A DNA stretch of 64,000 nucleotides from Geomonas propionica (lineage in GTDB: Bacteria > Desulfobacterota > Desulfuromonadia > Geobacterales > Geobacteraceae): NCBI RefSeq assembly GCF_016458235.1, contig NZ_JAEMHK010000001.1:62001-126000 (forward strand), in the 5' to 3' direction. This document shows, piece by piece, positions 32,299 to 41,666 of the stretch (positions within the stretch are counted from its first letter, which is position 1; each line of letters opens with the position of its first letter). The position numbers were made by a program, and so were the translations under genes. Under the pieces are notes generated by a model. The model did not search any database. It was not told where the DNA came from and worked only from the letters and a program-made list of their open reading frames with translations.

Positions 32299-33518
32299 GA
32301 AGAGTGGTCATCACCGGCGTAGGGACGATCTCCCCCTTCGGGCGCGGCGTGGCGAGCCTCATGGACGGGCTGTTGGCGGGCAAGAGCGGCGTGGTCGAGC
32401 TCCCGGCGCTCGCGGAAATAACCGGGATGCGCACTCGGGTCGCCGCACTCGCCACCGGGGTCGAGGCAATGGAGATCCCGCGCAAGTTCCGCCGCTCCAT
32501 GTCCAACATGTCCATCTTCGCCACCCTGGCCGCCCAGGATGCCGTCGCCATGGCCGGCCTCGCCCCGGAACAACTCGGCAGCGGCAGGCTCGGGGTCTCC
32601 ATCGGCTCCACCACCGGCAGCCCGCAGACCATGGAGGAGTTCTTCCGCGAGTTCAACGCAGACCACAGCCTGGAGCGGATGAAGTCGACGCTCTTCTTCC
32701 ACATCATGAACCACAGCTGCGCCTCCAACGTGGCGCAGGCCCTGGGAGTGACCGGGAGGGTGCTCGCCCCCGCCGCCGCCTGCTCGACCTCGACCCACGC
32801 CATCGGCTACGGCGCCGAGATGATCGGCCTGGGCAAGCAGGATTTCATGCTCTGCGGCGGCGCCGACGAGTTTCACCCGCTCACCTCGGGCACCTTCGAC
32901 ATCATCAACGCCGCCTCGGCCGGCTTCAACGACACACCGCACCAGACGCCACGCCCCTTCGATCTTAGGCGCGACGGCATCGTCTGCGGCGAGGGGAGCG
33001 GCATCCTGCTCCTGGAATCGCTCGACTCGGCGCTGGCTCGCGGCGCCGAGATCCTGGCCGAGCTGACCGGATTCGCCACCAACTCGGACCCCGGCAGCAT
33101 AGCCAACCCGGACGCAGCCTGCATCGCCCAGTGCATGCGCCTCGCCCTCGCCGACGCCGGCATTGAGGCCGGCGCGGTCGACTACGTGAACGCCCACGCC
33201 ACCGCCACCGAGCAGGGTGACATCGCGGAGTGCGCCGCCATCGCGGAGGTGTTCGGCGCGGACACCCCGGTTAGCAGCCTCAAGGGGCACCTGGGTCACA
33301 CCATGGCCGCCAGCGGGGCCTTGGAACTAGCCGCCTGCGTCGAAATGCTGCGCCGCGGGGTGCTGGTCCCGACCCTCAACCTGGACGAGGTCGATCCCGC
33401 CTGCGCCTGCGTGCTGCACCAAAGGGAGGTCGCCCAGCGCCGGATCGACACGCTGATCAAGAACAATTTCGCCTTGGGTGGCGTCAATTCATCCATAATT
33501 TTGAGGAGATATGTCTAG
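32289..33518 (+). CDS. Beta-ketoacyl synthase (KS2, FabF-like)
   Basis: 409 residues. Start ATG 32289 lies inside the end of the FAD gene (10-bp overlap); a much longer frame upstream belongs to the shadow of that gene. Triad complete: Cys165 in PAAACSTSTHA, His in NAHATATEQGD, and SLKGHLGHTMAASGA. FabF/KAS II-like. It precedes an ACP gene directly, so this KS probably pairs with that ACP. Role in condensation inferred. Confidence 0.92.
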   Translation: MLLRRVVITGVGTISPFGRGVASLMDGLLAGKSGVVELPALAEITGMRTRVAALATGVEAMEIPRKFRRSMSNMSIFATLAAQDAVAMAGLAPEQLGSGRLGVSIGSTTGSPQTMEEFFREFNADHSLERMKSTLFFHIMNHSCASNVAQALGVTGRVLAPAAACSTSTHAIGYGAEMIGLGKQDFMLCGGADEFHPLTSGTFDIINAASAGFNDTPHQTPRPFDLRRDGIVCGEGSGILLLESLDSALARGAEILAELTGFATNSDPGSIANPDAACIAQCMRLALADAGIEAGAVDYVNAHATATEQGDIAECAAIAEVFGADTPVSSLKGHLGHTMAASGALELAACVEMLRRGVLVPTLNLDEVDPACACVLHQREVAQRRIDTLIKNNFALGGVNSSIILRRYV

Positions 33519-33519
33519 C

Positions 33520-33783
33520 ATGACCGATCAGGAAATCGTAGCGAAGATCAACAGTTCCCTGGCAGAGGAGTTCGAGTACGACCTCGCCGCCATGACCCCG
33601 GAGACCACCCTGTTCGAGGACATGGGACTGGACAGCCTGGACGTGGTCGACCTGGTGATCGTCCTGGAAACCGCCTTCAGCATGAAAGTGCGCGAGGAGG
33701 AGGCCATCCGCAAAATCCGCACCCTGGGCGACATCCACGACTTCGTCATCGCCAAGAAACGCCAGTTGGAGGGTGACCGGTAG
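33520..33783 (+). CDS. Acyl carrier protein (ACP1)
   Basis: 87 residues from ATG 33520 (AGGAG 11 bp upstream); ATG 33511 is the alternative but is only 2 bp from the site. Typical acidic ACP with the phosphopantetheine Ser39 in DMGLDSLDVVDL. It would hold the aryl starter or the growing chain. Stop is followed immediately by the acyltransferase GTG. No phosphopantetheinyl transferase is in the window, so a housekeeping enzyme must activate it. Confidence 0.93.
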   Translation: MTDQEIVAKINSSLAEEFEYDLAAMTPETTLFEDMGLDSLDVVDLVIVLETAFSMKVREEEAIRKIRTLGDIHDFVIAKKRQLEGDR

Positions 33784-34596
33784 GTGACGCCGCAGGGACC
33801 CCCACGGCACCGGGAGAAAAGCGGCAGGTTCTGGCTGCTCCGGGCGCTGCTTCTCAACCTGACCTTCTACCCCCTGATGGCGCTCTGGACCGTCGCCGGC
33901 ATCGTTGCGTCCCCGCTCTGCCTGGTCCTCTGGAAGCTGGTCACCGGCTGGGACCTGGGCCGGATCACCCGGCACCTGATCAGCATCCACGGCAACGGCA
34001 TGGTCGTCATCACTGCCCCGTTCGTCCGCTTTTGCAGCGAAGGCACGGAGAGCATCGAGCGCCCCTGCATCCTGGTGCTGAACCACCTCTCCTTCTTCGA
34101 CAGCTATTACATGTCCAGGCTCCCCTTCCACGACATCGTCTTCGCGGTGGGAGCCTGGCCTTTCAAGATGTACTGGTACACGCTCTTCATGCGTCTGGCC
34201 CGTTACCTCGACGTGGAAAGCGCCGATTGGGGCGACGTGGTGGCGACCTGCTCGGAGACCTTCGCCCAAAAGGGTGTGGTGATCTTTTACCCCGAGGGGC
34301 ACCGCTCGCGGACCGGCCGGCTGCAGCCCTTTTATTCCGGCGCCTTCCGGCTCGCCAAGGAGACCGGCGTCCCCATCGTGCCCCTGGTCATCACCGGAAC
34401 CGGCGACCTGCTGCCGCCGGGGCGCTTCGCGCTCTACCCGACCCGGGTGCGTCTCAAGGCGCTCCCCCCGGTCGATCCCGCTTTGTTCCCGGGGCATAAC
34501 GGCCACCTGAGGCTGCGCCGCGAGGTGCGCGAGCGGATGACGCGGGCGCTGGCCGAGATGCAGGGGGAGACCGGCACGATGAGGGTAGAGAAATGA
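33784..34596 (+). CDS. PlsC-type 1-acyl-glycerol-phosphate-like acyltransferase
   Basis: 270 residues from GTG 33784, directly after the ACP stop. Two N-terminal helices (LLLNLTFYPLMALWTVAGIV, then LCLVLW) anchor a PlsC domain with the catalytic HX4D (NHLSFFDSYY) and the substrate block FYPEGHRSRTG. In aryl polyene clusters an acyltransferase is thought to attach the finished acyl chain to a glycerol or lipid carrier. It overlaps the ligase gene by 4 bp. Confidence 0.88.
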   Translation: MTPQGPPRHREKSGRFWLLRALLLNLTFYPLMALWTVAGIVASPLCLVLWKLVTGWDLGRITRHLISIHGNGMVVITAPFVRFCSEGTESIERPCILVLNHLSFFDSYYMSRLPFHDIVFAVGAWPFKMYWYTLFMRLARYLDVESADWGDVVATCSETFAQKGVVIFYPEGHRSRTGRLQPFYSGAFRLAKETGVPIVPLVITGTGDLLPPGRFALYPTRVRLKALPPVDPALFPGHNGHLRLRREVRERMTRALAEMQGETGTMRVEK

Positions 34597-35906
34597 TCTG
34601 GGATGCCCACAAGGGACTCGAGCTGGCCCGCCTGGACGCCGCGGCCATCGCCGCGCGCCACGAGGAACTGCTGCGCCGCCACGTGTGCTACTGCGCGGAG
34701 CACTCCCCTTTTTACCGCGCTATATTCCGACAGGCAGGCGTGGCACCCGGGGATATCGCGACTCTCGCGGACCTGGCCCGGCTCCCGCTGACAGAGAAAC
34801 ACCACCTGGAGGAGTGCCGCGACGACTTCCTCGCCGTGGGAGAGGACGAGATCACCGACGTCTGCCTCACCTCCGGCACCACCGGCAAGCCGATCGCCAT
34901 GCTGCAGAGTAACGCCGACCTGGAGCGGCTCGCCTACAACGAGGAGATTTCCTTCCGGGGGGTGGGCATCACCAGCGCCGACCGGGTCCTGGTTGCCGCC
35001 GCCATCGACCGCTGTTTCATGGCCGGGCTCGCCTACTTCATGGGGCTCACCCGCATCGGCGCCACCGTCATCCGCGGCGGCTCCAGCAGCACCGCTCTTC
35101 TGGTCGAACTGATCAGGAACTGCCGCCCGAGCGCCATCATCGGGGTGCCGACCCTGCTGCTCGCCCTGGCCAAGAAGCTGGAGCAGGAAGGGCTCGCGCC
35201 GGACGCGGTCGGCGTCACCCGGCTCATCTGCATCGGCGAGCCGGTGCGCACCCCCGACTTTGCCCTCTCTCCCTTGGGGGAGCGCCTGTTGCAAGCCTGG
35301 GGCTGCCGGATCTTCGGCACCTACGCCAGCACCGAGATGGCCACCTCCTTCACCGACTGCGACGCCGGTTTGGGCGGCCACCTTCACCCGGATTTGATCG
35401 CGGTGGAGATCGTGAACGAGGACGGTCTCCCGGTCCCGGACGGGGAGCCAGGCGAGGTGATCGCCACGCCGCTCGGCGTCGGCGCCATGCCGCTTCTGCG
35501 TTTCCGCACCGGCGACATCGCGACGCTGCACCGCGATCCCTGCCCGTGCGGCCGTAACACGCCGCGCATCGGACCGGTCGTAGGCCGGAAGTCCCAGATG
35601 CTCAAGTACCGCGGCACCACCGTCTACCCCCCGGCCATCGCCACCGTGCTGCAGAGTATGCACGGGGTGCAGGGTTTCTACATCGAGGCGGAGAGCGAGT
35701 TCGCCCTGTCGGACCGGATCCGCGTGGTGGTGGGGAGCGCCGACCCGTCCCTCACCCCGGCCCAGGTGGCCAAGAAGATCGCCGCCGCCATCCGGGTTAG
35801 TCCCGAGGTGGTGCTGGTCCCCCCCGAGGAGGTCCTCAGGGTGACCGTGCAGGAGGACAAGAGAAAGCCGGTCCTCTTCTTCGACCGCCGCACCACGCCG
35901 GCCTGA
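34593..35906 (+). CDS. Phenylacetate-CoA-ligase-like adenylate-forming enzyme (starter activation)
   Basis: 437 residues. Adenylation P-loop LTSGTTGKPIAM, then GVPTLLL, YASTEMATS and RFRTGDIATL followed by a C-rich DPCPCGR, as in the PaaK/CapK family. It would activate a hydroxycinnamic-type acid as adenylate and load it on CoA or directly on an ACP. The gene for the lyase that could make this acid follows after 33 bp. Aryl specificity is inferred from context. Confidence 0.88.
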   Translation: MIWDAHKGLELARLDAAAIAARHEELLRRHVCYCAEHSPFYRAIFRQAGVAPGDIATLADLARLPLTEKHHLEECRDDFLAVGEDEITDVCLTSGTTGKPIAMLQSNADLERLAYNEEISFRGVGITSADRVLVAAAIDRCFMAGLAYFMGLTRIGATVIRGGSSSTALLVELIRNCRPSAIIGVPTLLLALAKKLEQEGLAPDAVGVTRLICIGEPVRTPDFALSPLGERLLQAWGCRIFGTYASTEMATSFTDCDAGLGGHLHPDLIAVEIVNEDGLPVPDGEPGEVIATPLGVGAMPLLRFRTGDIATLHRDPCPCGRNTPRIGPVVGRKSQMLKYRGTTVYPPAIATVLQSMHGVQGFYIEAESEFALSDRIRVVVGSADPSLTPAQVAKKIAAAIRVSPEVVLVPPEEVLRVTVQEDKRKPVLFFDRRTTPA

Positions 35907-35939
35907 GACGGGGCGCACCACGAACTGGAAAGGATAGCC

Positions 35940-37535
35940 ATGTCCCACCGTCCCACAGTAACCCTCAACGGCGCCGACCTGACCGTCGCCGACATCGTCG
36001 CCATCGGCGTCGGCGACCGCGAACTGGTCCTCGAGCCGGCAGCCGTCGAGCGCTGCCGCGCCAGCCGCGCCTTCCTCGAGGAGGAGGTTGCCGCGCGCCG
36101 CATCATCTACGGCGTCAACACCTCCTTCGGGCCGATGTGCAACAAGATCGTCGAGGACGCCGAGATCGAGGCGCTCCAGGTGAACCTGATCCGCAGCCAT
36201 GCGGCGGGTTTGGGCGACCCCCTGAAGCCCTACGTCGCCAACGCCGTCATGGCAGTGCGCCTGAACACCCTGGTCAAGGGATACTCCGGTGTGCGCGTCG
36301 AGCTCCTCGAGTTCATGAAAGATCTGGTGAACCGCGGCATCGCCCCCTACATCCCGGAGTGCGGCTCGGTGGGGGCCTCCGGCGACCTGATCCACCTGGC
36401 GCACCTGGCGCTGACCATCATCGGCGAAGGGAAGTCCTACTACCAGAACGAACTGCACGACACCGGCGCGCTCTTCGCCCGCCTCGGCATCACCCCCTTC
36501 TCGCTCAGCTTCAAGGAGGGGATCGCCCTCATGAACGGCACCTCCGCCATGACCGCGGTGGCCGCCTTCGCCCTCTTCGGCGCCAGAAAGCTCCTGCACC
36601 TCTCCCTGTTCACCGGCGCCTTCGCCCTGGAGATCTTCGGCGGCATCGACGACGCCTTCGACGAGGACCTGCACCTGGTCAAGCCGCACCCCGGCCAGCT
36701 CGAAGTGGCCCGCGCCATCCGCGCCCTCTACGCCGGCTCCGGCAACATCACCCTCAGAAAAGAGATGCACGAACGCATCCGCGGCCACGAGACCGACGGC
36801 CCGGTCTACGAGACCAGCGTCAACGTGCAGGACGTCTACTCCGTGCGCTGCACCCCGCAGGTGCTCGCCCCGGTGCTGGAGGCGATCGAGGCGGCGGAGC
36901 GCACCGTGACCATCGAGGCCAACTCCTCCAACGACAACCCGATCGTCATCCCGGAGCGCAAGAAGGTGATTCACGGCGGCAACTTCCACGGCCAGAGCAT
37001 CGGCTTCGCCATGGACTCGCTGTGCATGGCCATGGCGACCATGTGCACCCTTTCCGAGCGCCGCATCAACAAGTTCCTGGACCGCAACATCAACGAGGGA
37101 CTCCCGGAGTTCCTGATCCCGGGGACGCCCGGCCTCACCATGGGCTTCATGGGGAGCCAGTATCTCGCCACCTCGACCACGGCGGAGAACCGCCAGCTGG
37201 CCAACCCGGTCTCCACCAACTCCATCTCCTGCAACGCCTCCAACCAGGACGTGGTCAGCATGGGGACGGTGGCGGCGCGCAAGGCGTTCAAGTCGGTCAG
37301 CAACGCGAAGCACGTGCTCACCCTCGAGGTCCTCGCCGACCTGCAGGCCCTCTCCTTTAGAAACGCGGATCGCCTGGGCGCCGGGACCGGAAAGCTCTAC
37401 GCCATCCTGAACCGGGACTTCGCCGTGTACGACAACCAGCGCGTCTTCCACGAGGACCTGGTCCGCTTCAGAAAGCTCCTCTTCTCGAGCCAGCTTCTGG
37501 ACGACCTGACCCCGTACCTGGGACAAGAGAGGTGA
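35940..37535 (+). CDS. Aromatic amino acid ammonia-lyase (tyrosine/histidine ammonia-lyase family)
   Basis: 531 residues with the MIO cofactor triad Ala146-Ser147-Gly148 in CGSVGASGDL, Tyr57 (IIYGVNTSFGP), GGNFHGQ and ATSTTAENRQLANP with NQDVVSMGT. At the selectivity position it has Ser86-His87 (NLIRSHAAG), which is the histidine-type pair, but the Flavobacterium johnsoniae tyrosine ammonia-lyase of the flexirubin pathway also has SH and shares the same overall blocks, so tyrosine to 4-coumarate is the likely reaction. This provides the aryl starter for the ligase upstream. GGAAAGG-like site before ATG 35940. Confidence 0.9.
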   Translation: MSHRPTVTLNGADLTVADIVAIGVGDRELVLEPAAVERCRASRAFLEEEVAARRIIYGVNTSFGPMCNKIVEDAEIEALQVNLIRSHAAGLGDPLKPYVANAVMAVRLNTLVKGYSGVRVELLEFMKDLVNRGIAPYIPECGSVGASGDLIHLAHLALTIIGEGKSYYQNELHDTGALFARLGITPFSLSFKEGIALMNGTSAMTAVAAFALFGARKLLHLSLFTGAFALEIFGGIDDAFDEDLHLVKPHPGQLEVARAIRALYAGSGNITLRKEMHERIRGHETDGPVYETSVNVQDVYSVRCTPQVLAPVLEAIEAAERTVTIEANSSNDNPIVIPERKKVIHGGNFHGQSIGFAMDSLCMAMATMCTLSERRINKFLDRNINEGLPEFLIPGTPGLTMGFMGSQYLATSTTAENRQLANPVSTNSISCNASNQDVVSMGTVAARKAFKSVSNAKHVLTLEVLADLQALSFRNADRLGAGTGKLYAILNRDFAVYDNQRVFHEDLVRFRKLLFSSQLLDDLTPYLGQER

Positions 37536-37537
37536 CC

Positions 37538-38005
37538 ATGGGTGACAACGCCATGACTGTCGACCTGACCCTCCCCATGCCGGCGCGGCTCCTCATCCCG
37601 CACCGCCCCCCCATGCAGCTCGTCGAGCGGCTGTTGAGCTTCGGCGACCAGGCGGGGGAGGTCGAGGCGCTCTTCCCGGCGGAGAGCCTTCTGGCCGCCG
37701 CCGACGGCACCCTGGACGGGGTGGCCTTGGTCGAGCTCCTAGCGCAGGGATACGCGGTCATCAAGGGATACGACGACCTCTCGCAGGGTAAGGAAATCTC
37801 CAAGGGGTACCTGGTGGGGATCCGCAAGCTGCGCCTGACCGGGACCGCCCGCGTCGGTGAGCGGCTCCTGGTGCGCATCCGCACCGTGGGGAGCTTCGAA
37901 GGGTTCGCCGTCGCCGAGGGCGAGGTAGAGCGCGACGGCGCCGCTATCGCGAGCGGCACACTGAAGCTTTGGATCGTGGGCGACGCGGCCGGGGAGGCAG
38001 CATGA
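37538..38005 (+). CDS. Hotdog-fold 3-hydroxyacyl-ACP dehydratase (ApeP-like)
   Basis: 155 residues from ATG 37538, with AGAGAGG 5 bp upstream; GTG 37532 and ATG 37553 are alternatives. LLIPHRPPMQLVERLL carries the probable catalytic His and VELLAQGYAVIKGYD the acidic partner; the fold is a single FabZ-like hotdog of the type seen in aryl polyene clusters. It would dehydrate the 3-hydroxyacyl-ACP to the trans-enoyl product, which is kept (no enoyl reductase in the operon) to make a polyene. It overlaps the lolA-like gene by 4 bp. Confidence 0.82.
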   Translation: MGDNAMTVDLTLPMPARLLIPHRPPMQLVERLLSFGDQAGEVEALFPAESLLAAADGTLDGVALVELLAQGYAVIKGYDDLSQGKEISKGYLVGIRKLRLTGTARVGERLLVRIRTVGSFEGFAVAEGEVERDGAAIASGTLKLWIVGDAAGEAA

Positions 38006-38616
38006 AAAGGCTTTTGCTCCTGTGCGCCCTGCTCCTTCCGGCGCTGCCGCTCCACGCTGAGAGCCAGCCTTCGCCGCAGCTTTTGGAGACGCTCGAGAAA
38101 AACGCCGGCTCGGTGCGCACCCTCTCCAGTGATTTCGTTCAGGAAAAGCACCTGAGCATGTTCAAGAACCCGATGACGTCCAAAGGGCGCCTCTACTTCG
38201 CCCGCCCGGACCAGTTGCGCTGGGAACTGACCGCGCCGGTCGCGTCGGGCTTCGTGCTCAAGGGGGATCGGGGCAGGCGCTGGCACGAGCGGACCGGCCG
38301 CACCGAGAGCTTCCAGATCAACCAGGAGCCTATCATGAAGCTGGTTTCCGAGCAGCTCTTCGCGTGGGCCCGCTCCGACTTCGCCTGGATCAAAAAGGAG
38401 TACCGCGTCACCGTGCTGCAGGAGTCCCCGGCCCTGTTGCGGCTCGAGCCGCGCTCCGCTGCCACCGCGGGCTTTCTGCACCACCTCCTGGTCGGCTTCA
38501 GCGCCGACGGGCGCTACGTGAAGAGCGTGGAACTGCACGAAAAAGATGGGGACTTCACCAGGATCCGTTTCCAGAACACGGTGGTGAACAAGGCGCTGCC
38601 GGCGGACATTTTCTAG
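38002..38616 (+). CDS. LolA-like periplasmic lipid carrier
   Basis: 204 residues from ATG 38002 (GGGGAGGCAGC upstream). Signal peptide RLLLLCALLLPALPLHAES, then a LolA half-barrel: SVRTLSSDFVQEKHL, KGRLYFARPDQLRWEL, then GFVLKGDRG. Aryl polyene clusters encode such a protein, thought to carry the acyl product across the periplasm with the MMPL pump encoded next. No gap to that gene. The chaperone role is family-based inference. Confidence 0.88.
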   Translation: MKRLLLLCALLLPALPLHAESQPSPQLLETLEKNAGSVRTLSSDFVQEKHLSMFKNPMTSKGRLYFARPDQLRWELTAPVASGFVLKGDRGRRWHERTGRTESFQINQEPIMKLVSEQLFAWARSDFAWIKKEYRVTVLQESPALLRLEPRSAATAGFLHHLLVGFSADGRYVKSVELHEKDGDFTRIRFQNTVVNKALPADIF

Positions 38617-40992
38617 ATGAACGAGCCCTCCGTGAACCTCTTCGGCCGGCTGTACCGCTACTTCGCCGGCCGTCGCCGCGTCCTCTACGGGGCGACGCTG
38701 CTCTTGGTGGCGCTCTCCCTGTTCGCCTCGTCGCGGCTGAAGCTTCAGGAAGACATCGTCGCCATGCTCCCCGACGACGGCTCCAGCGCGGCCACCGACT
38801 TTCGCCTCTTGCAGCTCGCCCCCTTCACCCGGAAGCTCGTGGTGAGTCTGAAGACGCAGAGCCCGGGGGACAGCGCAGGCCTGGTCGCCGCCGCGGACAG
38901 CCTGGCCCAAGGGCTGCGCGAGGCGAAGGTGGGCACAGTGAGCACGGGGCCCGCCGCGCTGGGGGCGGAGTTCTTCGGCTTTTTGGGCTCGGCACTACCG
39001 AGCCTGTGCGGCGAGGCCGACCTGAAGCGGTTGGAGGCGGCGACCGCGCCGGAAAAGGTGCGCGAGCGCCTGCGCGAAGGGTACGAGCAGCTCCTGGCCC
39101 CAGAGGGTTGGGCGCTCAAAGGGAAGCTGCAGAGCGACCCGCTCTCCTTCTCCGACCTGGTCCTGGAGCGCCTCCGCTTTCTGAACCTGGTCCCCAACAT
39201 GCGCCTGGTGCAGAACCATTTCGTCTCCGCGGACGGCAGTTCCGCGCTGATCACGGTGGGTACCACCGTCCCCATGACAGATTCGGCCGCCTCGCACCAG
39301 CTCATGGACCGGGTTGACGCCGCGGTCAAGAAGACGGTACCTGCCGGCTTCAGCGCCACCGTCCTCTCCGGGCACCGCTACACGCTCGCCAACGCCGATG
39401 CGGTCAAGCGCGACCTGTACCTGGTGCTGACGCTCAGCGTGGTGGCGATCTTCGCCATCTACCTGATCTTCTTACGGAGCATGAGCGCCCTGTTCGTGTT
39501 CCTGGTGCCGTCGTCGGTGCTCGCCATCGCCTCCGGCGCCATGGCGCTCTGGGCCCCCAGGGTCTTCGCCGTCACCTTGGGCTTCGGCGGTGTGCTTCTG
39601 GGCATGGTTGACGAGTACGCCACCATGATCTACTTCGCCTGCCGCAAGGGGGGCAAGGACCCGGCCCTGATCACCGCCGAAGTGGCGCGGCCTGTTCTCT
39701 CGGGAGCCCTGGCGACGCTCCTTTCCTTCGGGGTGATGCTTCTCTCGGTGCTCCCGGGGCAGCGCCAGCTCGCCGTGTACAGCATGACCGGCATCGCGGC
39801 CGCACTCCTCTTCTCGCTGGTGGTGCTGCCGCACCTGGTGCGCCCGGCCCCGGGCGGGAGCCTCCCGTTCGGCGGCATGAAGACGCTGCGCCCGCCGCGC
39901 CGGCTGGTGCTGGTCGTCTGGTGCGCGATCTTGGCCGTTTGTGCCTTCGGCGCCACCCGGGTCCGCTTCAACGGCAGCCTGCAGGCGGTGAACCTGGTCC
40001 CCCCCGAGCTGAAGCGGGCCGAGGCCGAGCTGAACCGGACCTGGGGCGACCTGCAGGGGAAGGCGCTCATCTTCGCCGAGGGAAAGGACCTGGAGAGCGC
40101 GCTGGAGCTGAACCGCCGCGTCTTCGAGCGGCTCGCCCCGACCCTCCCCCCCGGAGAGCTGGTCTCTCTGGCGCCGCTCTTGCCCAGCGAGGCGCGCCAG
40201 CGCGAGAACCGGGACCGCTGGATCGCTTTCTGGCAGAACGGCCGTGCCGCGCGCCTGGAGCATGACCTCGCGCGCGAGGGTGCCTCCTTCGGCTTTACCG
40301 GCGCCGCCTTCGCCCCCTTCCTGGCTACGCTCAAGGCGCCCGCCGCTCCCCTGAATCTTGATGGGTTGCGCGCGGCAGGTCTTGGCGAGTTGGTGGACGC
40401 ACTGGTGCTGCCAGCCCCCGGCTCGTTCCGGGTGCTCACGCTGGTGCCCGACCGCCCGGAACTGGTCCAGCGCCTGTCCCGGGAACTGGCCCCGCTGCCC
40501 GGTGTGCGCATGGTCTCGGAGAGCCGCTTCGGCGCCGTCATGGGGGGGAGCATCATCGGCGACTTCACCCGGTACCTCGCCATCACCGGGGTGCTGGTGT
40601 TCCTGCTGGTCGCCGCCGTGTTCCGCGCCCCGTCGCGCATCGCGCTGGTGCTGGTGCCGGTAGTGACCGGCGTGGTCTGCATGCTGGGCATCATGGGGCT
40701 CTTGGGGCTCGCGTTCAACATCTTCAACATCGCGGCCACCATCCTGATCATTGGCCTCTGCGTCGACTACGGCATCTTCATGGTAAGCCGGCTCGAAGAC
40801 GGCGGCGACGAGACCTCGCGCCTCGCCGTACTGGTCTCCGGGCTAACCACCCTGGCCGGTCTCGGGGCGCTCGCCCTGGCGCGCCACCCCTCGATGCAGT
40901 CCATCGGGGTTTCCGTCCTGCTCGGGGTCGGCACCGGAATACCCGCGGCGCTGTTCGTGATACCGGCGCTGCACAGAAAGGACGCGCCATGA
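38617..40992 (+). CDS. MMPL/RND-type lipid exporter
   Basis: 791 residues with the two-fold RND layout: helix 1 (VLYGATLLLVALSLFASSRL), a large periplasmic domain, then helices 2-6 (LVLTLSVVAIFAIYLIFLRS and onward), and the same again in the second half (FLLVAAVFRAPSRIALVLVP, GLCVDYGIFMVSRLEDGG). The GLCVDYGIF and GMVDEYATM segments hold the acidic residues that relay protons in this superfamily. It is predicted to move the aryl polyene lipid out of the inner membrane. Overlaps the lipoprotein gene by 4 bp. Confidence 0.9.
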   Translation: MNEPSVNLFGRLYRYFAGRRRVLYGATLLLVALSLFASSRLKLQEDIVAMLPDDGSSAATDFRLLQLAPFTRKLVVSLKTQSPGDSAGLVAAADSLAQGLREAKVGTVSTGPAALGAEFFGFLGSALPSLCGEADLKRLEAATAPEKVRERLREGYEQLLAPEGWALKGKLQSDPLSFSDLVLERLRFLNLVPNMRLVQNHFVSADGSSALITVGTTVPMTDSAASHQLMDRVDAAVKKTVPAGFSATVLSGHRYTLANADAVKRDLYLVLTLSVVAIFAIYLIFLRSMSALFVFLVPSSVLAIASGAMALWAPRVFAVTLGFGGVLLGMVDEYATMIYFACRKGGKDPALITAEVARPVLSGALATLLSFGVMLLSVLPGQRQLAVYSMTGIAAALLFSLVVLPHLVRPAPGGSLPFGGMKTLRPPRRLVLVVWCAILAVCAFGATRVRFNGSLQAVNLVPPELKRAEAELNRTWGDLQGKALIFAEGKDLESALELNRRVFERLAPTLPPGELVSLAPLLPSEARQRENRDRWIAFWQNGRAARLEHDLAREGASFGFTGAAFAPFLATLKAPAAPLNLDGLRAAGLGELVDALVLPAPGSFRVLTLVPDRPELVQRLSRELAPLPGVRMVSESRFGAVMGGSIIGDFTRYLAITGVLVFLLVAAVFRAPSRIALVLVPVVTGVVCMLGIMGLLGLAFNIFNIAATILIIGLCVDYGIFMVSRLEDGGDETSRLAVLVSGLTTLAGLGALALARHPSMQSIGVSVLLGVGTGIPAALFVIPALHRKDAP

Positions 40993-41666
40993 GGCGGATC
41001 GCCCTTTTCCTGTCGGCTGCGCTCTTGCTCCTTCTGGCCGGCTGCGCCCGGGTCCCCTTCGAGGCGACCGAACTGGTGCCGACCGTCCCCCGCTCGGCGG
41101 CACAATTAGCCGACGGCCTCTGGAGCAGCCAGCGGAGCCCACTCGTTGTGCGCCACAGCGCCCTGTTCGAGTTGCGCGGCATGCGCGTCCCGGTGGAGGC
41201 GATGCTGATGCTCGACACTCGCGCCGGCGAGGCCCGCCTGGTCGGGATGAACGAGATGGGGGTGAAGCTGTACGACATCACCGTTCTCCCCGACGGCAGC
41301 CGGGCCAACTTCGTCATGCCGGAACTGGCGCGCTACCCCGGCTTCGCCGAGGCGGTGGCGCTCTCGGTGCGCCGCATCTTCCTGGCGCCGGCGCCCGCGG
41401 CAACAGACCGGCTCACCGTCGCCAGGAACAGCTACCAGGCCAGCCGCGAGGAGGGGGGCGCGACGCTCCGCTTCACTTTCGGCGGCGCCGACGCCCAACT
41501 CCTGGAGAAGTCCTGCCGCGGCGCGGACCAGTCCTGGCGGGTGCGCTACTACCGCTACCAGCGGCGCGACGGGCTCCTTTTTCCCGGCGGCATCGTGCTC
41601 GACGACGATCGGGCCGGCTACCGCCTCACCCTTTGGATCGACAGCGTGGAGCCAAGCAATGAATAG
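40989..41666 (+). CDS. DUF3261-type outer-membrane lipoprotein
   Basis: 225 residues with lipobox LLLLAGCARV (Cys about 19). The remainder is beta-rich and matches the DUF3261 lipoproteins found beside LolA and MMPL genes in aryl polyene clusters, where they are thought to act at the outer membrane in product insertion. Motifs such as LVVRHSALFELRGMRVPVEA and KLYDITVLPDG fit. Overlaps the next gene by 8 bp. Confidence 0.8.
   Translation: MRRIALFLSAALLLLLAGCARVPFEATELVPTVPRSAAQLADGLWSSQRSPLVVRHSALFELRGMRVPVEAMLMLDTRAGEARLVGMNEMGVKLYDITVLPDGSRANFVMPELARYPGFAEAVALSVRRIFLAPAPAATDRLTVARNSYQASREEGGATLRFTFGGADAQLLEKSCRGADQSWRVRYYRYQRRDGLLFPGGIVLDDDRAGYRLTLWIDSVEPSNE

Noticed and set aside
34434-37526. 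Open frame of 1030 codons on the minus strand
   Set aside because: It lies opposite the acyltransferase-independent ligase and ammonia-lyase genes; its sequence is Val/Gly/Asp/His-rich shadow composition with no domain. Long antisense frames are common in GC-rich DNA.
38617-40992. Multidrug efflux pump reading of the MMPL gene
   Set aside because: No membrane-fusion or TolC partner; it sits between LolA and DUF3261 genes as in polyene lipid export.
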